DNA of 37,664 nt, taken from the NCBI GenBank assembly GCA_001898415.1, contig MKTU01000042.1, positions 1-37,664 of the forward strand. Reading direction: 5' to 3'. Each line of letters opens with the position of its first letter. The first letter of the stretch is position 1. A model generated the notes under the pieces. That model was not told where the DNA came from, ran no database searches, and was given only the letters and a program-made list of their open reading frames with translations. Shown piece after piece: positions 35,294-37,664 of this stretch. The position numbers and the translations under genes are program-made. This stretch comes from Rhodanobacter sp. 67-28 (GTDB taxonomy: Bacteria; Pseudomonadota; Gammaproteobacteria; Xanthomonadales; Rhodanobacteraceae).

Positions 35294-36813
35294 GTACTCG
35301 CTACGACGCCAGCATCACTACTCCGCATGACGACTGGGAACGCGAACGCCTCGCCGCGGCGGGGCCGACCTCATGGGTCAATCCCGTGCCGGACGCGCCG
35401 TACCAGTTGGTGATCCTCGGCGCCGGCTCGGCCGGACTGGCCGCGGCGGAAGCGGCTGCCGCGCTGGGCGCGCGTGTGGCGCTGGTCGAACGCCACCTGC
35501 TCGGCGGCACCTGCTTCAACACCGGCTGCGTGCCGTCCAAGAGCCTGCTTCGCAGCGCCGCGGTGTACGCGCAGATGCGCGACGCCGCGCGCTACGGTGC
35601 GCAGGCGCCGGCCGCGATCACGGTGAATTTCGCCGCCGCGATGGCGCGCCTGCGGCGCATCCGCAGCCACCTCGCCGGCACCGTCTCGGTGCGCCACCTG
35701 GTCGAGCGCGGCGTCGACGTGTTCTTCGGCAATGCGCAGTTCACCGGGTCGGACAGCCTTGCCGTCAACGGCCAGCCGTTGCGGTTCCGCCGCGCCATGG
35801 TCGCCACCGGCGCGCGCCCGCAGATCCCCGATCTCCCCGGCCTCAAGCAGGCGGGTTTCCTCACCAACGCCACCGTGTTCGACCTGACCGAGCTGCCGCC
35901 GCGGCTGCTGGTGATCGGCGGCGGCCCGCTGGGCTGCGAGCTGGCGCAGGCGTTCGAGCGCTTCGGCGCCAAGGTCACCATCGTGCAGAACATGCCGCTG
36001 TTCCTGCCGCACGAGGAGCGCGACGCGGCGCAGACCCTGTCCGAGGCGTTTGCCCGCGACGGCATCGAGGTGCGCCTCAACACCGAGGTGGTCGCGATCC
36101 GTACCGAGGGTGCGGAGAAGGTGGTCGACCTGGTCACCGACGACTACCACAGCACGATCCGCGTCGACGCCATCCTGGCCGGCGTCGGGCGCCGCCCGAA
36201 CGTGCACGGGCTGGCGCTGGAGGCCGCCGGCATCGACTACGACGAGACCGCCGGCATCACCGTCGACGACCACCTGTGCACCAGCAACCGGCGCATCTTC
36301 GCCGCCGGCGACGTCTGCCTGGAAGCCAAGTTCACCGACATCGCCGAGGAATCGGCGCGCATCGGCGTGCGCAACGCGCTGCTCGGCGGACGCGAGCGGC
36401 TCAGCGAACGGGTGGTGCCGTGGTGCACTTATACCGATCCGGAGATCGCCCACGTCGGCCTGTACGTGCGCGAGGCGAACGCGCGCGGCATCCCGATCAT
36501 GACCTACACCATCCCGATGCACCAGGTCGATCGCGCGATCACCGACAGCGAGCAGGACGGCTTCGTCAAGCTGCACGTCAGCGAAGGCAGCGACCGCATC
36601 CTGGGCGCCACCATCGTCTCGCGCGACGCCGGCGACATGATCAGCCAGGTCACCCTGGCGATGGTCGCCGGCGTGGGCCTGCGCACGCTGGCGAAAGTGA
36701 TCCACGCCTACCCGACCAAGACCGAGGCGATCCGCCTCGCCGCGATGGCGTACAACCGTCGCCGGCTGAGCGGCCGCCTGCTGGCGCGCCTGCGCCGCTG
36801 CCTGCCGCATTGA
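35290..36813 (+). CDS. FAD-dependent pyridine nucleotide-disulfide oxidoreductase (mercuric reductase-like)
   Basis: This 507-residue flavoprotein has the FAD-binding GAGSAGLAAAEAAA (44-57), the redox-active pair C75-x4-C80 (GGTCFNTGCVPSKS), the NAD(P)H motif LLVIGGGPLGCELAQAFERFG, the second FAD motif RRIFAAGDVC and the C-terminal dimerisation domain ending in the catalytic H-x-x-P-T-x-x-E (IHAYPTKTEAI). It lacks an N-terminal heavy-metal domain and a C-terminal vicinal cysteine pair, so true mercuric reductase activity is unlikely; the family is usually annotated only as FAD-containing oxidoreductase. A 35-residue lead (STRYDASITTPHDDWERER) precedes the fold. ATGA overlap with the glycoamylase gene couples the two; the functional link is unknown. 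Confidence 0.88.
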   Translation: MSTRYDASITTPHDDWERERLAAAGPTSWVNPVPDAPYQLVILGAGSAGLAAAEAAAALGARVALVERHLLGGTCFNTGCVPSKSLLRSAAVYAQMRDAARYGAQAPAAITVNFAAAMARLRRIRSHLAGTVSVRHLVERGVDVFFGNAQFTGSDSLAVNGQPLRFRRAMVATGARPQIPDLPGLKQAGFLTNATVFDLTELPPRLLVIGGGPLGCELAQAFERFGAKVTIVQNMPLFLPHEERDAAQTLSEAFARDGIEVRLNTEVVAIRTEGAEKVVDLVTDDYHSTIRVDAILAGVGRRPNVHGLALEAAGIDYDETAGITVDDHLCTSNRRIFAAGDVCLEAKFTDIAEESARIGVRNALLGGRERLSERVVPWCTYTDPEIAHVGLYVREANARGIPIMTYTIPMHQVDRAITDSEQDGFVKLHVSEGSDRILGATIVSRDAGDMISQVTLAMVAGVGLRTLAKVIHAYPTKTEAIRLAAMAYNRRRLSGRLLARLRRCLPH

Positions 36814-36898
36814 GCGTGCGCGGTCATCTCACGCGCGCTTATCGCCCGACCACCTAGAATCGCGAATTCCCACTCTCCACTTCACGCAAGGAGCTTCC

Positions 36899-37664
36899 AT
36901 GCAACTGGGCATGATCGGTCTCGGCAAGATGGGCGCCAACATGGCGCAGCGGCTGCTCAACGGCGGTCACCAGGTCACCGGCTTCGACCCCAACGCGGAC
37001 GCGCGCAAGCAGCTGGAAGGCAAGGGCGGCGGTTCGGCTGCGTCACTCGAGGCGCTGGTGCAGGCGCTGCCCGCACCGCGCGTGCTGTGGCTGATGGTGC
37101 CCTCGGGCAAGGTCACCGACGACACTGTCGCCGCGTTGCTGGCGCTGCTGGACAAGGGCGACACGATGATCGACGGCGGCAATTCCAACTACAAGGATTC
37201 GCTCGGCCACGCGGCCAAGTGCAAAGACAAGGGCGTCAACTACGTCGACTGCGGCACCAGCGGCGGCGTGTGGGGCCTGGCCGAGGGCTACAGCATGATG
37301 GTCGGCGGCGACGAGCAGGTCGTCGAAACCCTGCGCCCGATCTTCGAGACGCTGGCGCCCGGCAAGGACCAGGGCTGGGGCCGCGTCGGCCCGGCCGGCT
37401 CCGGCCACTTCACCAAGATGGTCCACAACGGCATCGAATACGGCCTGATGCAGGCCTACGCCGAAGGCTTCTCGATCCTCAAGCACAAGCAGGAGTTCGG
37501 CCTGGACCTCGCGCAGGTCGCCGAGATCTGGCGCTACGGCAGCGTGGTGCGCTCCTGGCTGCTGGACCTGGCCGCCGACGCGCTCAAGAAGAACCCGCAG
37601 ATGGACGGCGTCGCCCCCTACGTGGTCGACTCCGGCGAAGGCCGCTGGACCGTCGACGCGGCCA
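36899..37664 (+). CDS. gnd: 6-phosphogluconate dehydrogenase, decarboxylating (short type), partial
   Basis: The window contains the first 255 codons of an enzyme that oxidises and decarboxylates 6-phosphogluconate to ribulose 5-phosphate in the pentose phosphate pathway. The dinucleotide site is GLGKMGANMAQRLL (8-21); substrate-site elements are DGGNSNYKDS, DCGTSGGVWGLAEGYSMMVGG and the catalytic HFTKMVHNGIEYGLMQAYAEG (K and the HNGIEY motif). The sequence matches the roughly 300-residue YqeC-like type rather than the 470-residue enterobacterial Gnd; such enzymes often prefer NAD. AAGGAG precedes the ATG at 36899. The C-terminus lies beyond the right edge. Confidence 0.93.
   Translation, partial: MQLGMIGLGKMGANMAQRLLNGGHQVTGFDPNADARKQLEGKGGGSAASLEALVQALPAPRVLWLMVPSGKVTDDTVAALLALLDKGDTMIDGGNSNYKDSLGHAAKCKDKGVNYVDCGTSGGVWGLAEGYSMMVGGDEQVVETLRPIFETLAPGKDQGWGRVGPAGSGHFTKMVHNGIEYGLMQAYAEGFSILKHKQEFGLDLAQVAEIWRYGSVVRSWLLDLAADALKKNPQMDGVAPYVVDSGEGRWTVDAA

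Noticed and set aside
35290-36813. A mercury-resistance gene merA
   Set aside because: There is no metal-binding N-terminal domain, no C-terminal vicinal cysteines, and no mer neighbours; only the shared flavoprotein fold and active-site pair.

Overview
The window is about 37.7 kb of very GC-rich bacterial chromosome, densely coded on both strands. Protein family content, short xanthomonad-style intergenic repeats and a sigma-54/NtrC nitrogen circuit suggest a gammaproteobacterium of the Xanthomonadales, perhaps Rhodanobacteraceae such as Rhodanobacter or Dyella. No rRNA or tRNA is present, so this placement is inference. I saw no tRNA, CRISPR array, integrase or intact insertion sequence.

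Layout. 0-3.8 kb: a 2OG-Fe(II) oxygenase and a Ycf46-like AAA ATPase (both minus strand), then a secreted sorbosone-dehydrogenase-like protein whose stop codon lies inside a heptamer repeat. 3.9-7.6 kb: a YbhB-type PEBP protein, then a coupled membrane-stress cluster (DUF1328, YqjD/ElaB-like, YqjE-like, small protein, AI-2E family transporter) and a cupin. 7.6-9.5 kb: a decayed stretch with a PD40 C-terminal fragment, a small secreted protein, and a frameshifted HsdM N-terminus joined to the tail of an NTF2-like protein. 9.5-18.4 kb: an MDR oxidoreductase, then an adaptor-RND pump-outer membrane factor-SDR operon with a divergent LysR regulator. 18.6-20.4 kb: uppP and a pirin.

20.4-29.6 kb is largely a nitrogen module: a TIGR02001-like outer membrane protein, glnK and amtB behind a near-consensus sigma-54 promoter; glnA behind a second perfect one; and ntrB-ntrC. 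TGCACCA-type half-sites recur upstream of all three units. Between glnA and ntrB lie a frameshifted NADPH-dependent FMN reductase, an NAD(P)-binding oxidoreductase and a DODA-type dioxygenase.

29.6-36.8 kb is a beta-1,2-glucan-type locus. A GH94 protein resembling the C-terminal half of cyclic glucan synthase NdvB diverges from a glycoamylase-domain (GH144/GH189-like) protein, which overlaps a mercuric-reductase-like flavoprotein gene. The domains fused in NdvB are here split into separate genes, and no glycosyltransferase half is visible. A partial gnd runs off the right edge.

A recurring theme is that short repeats form gene ends: heptamers encode the C-terminus of the sorbosone dehydrogenase-like protein, an inverted REP-like pair encodes an N-terminal extension of NtrC, and a REP-like element supplies the stop codon of the GH94 gene.
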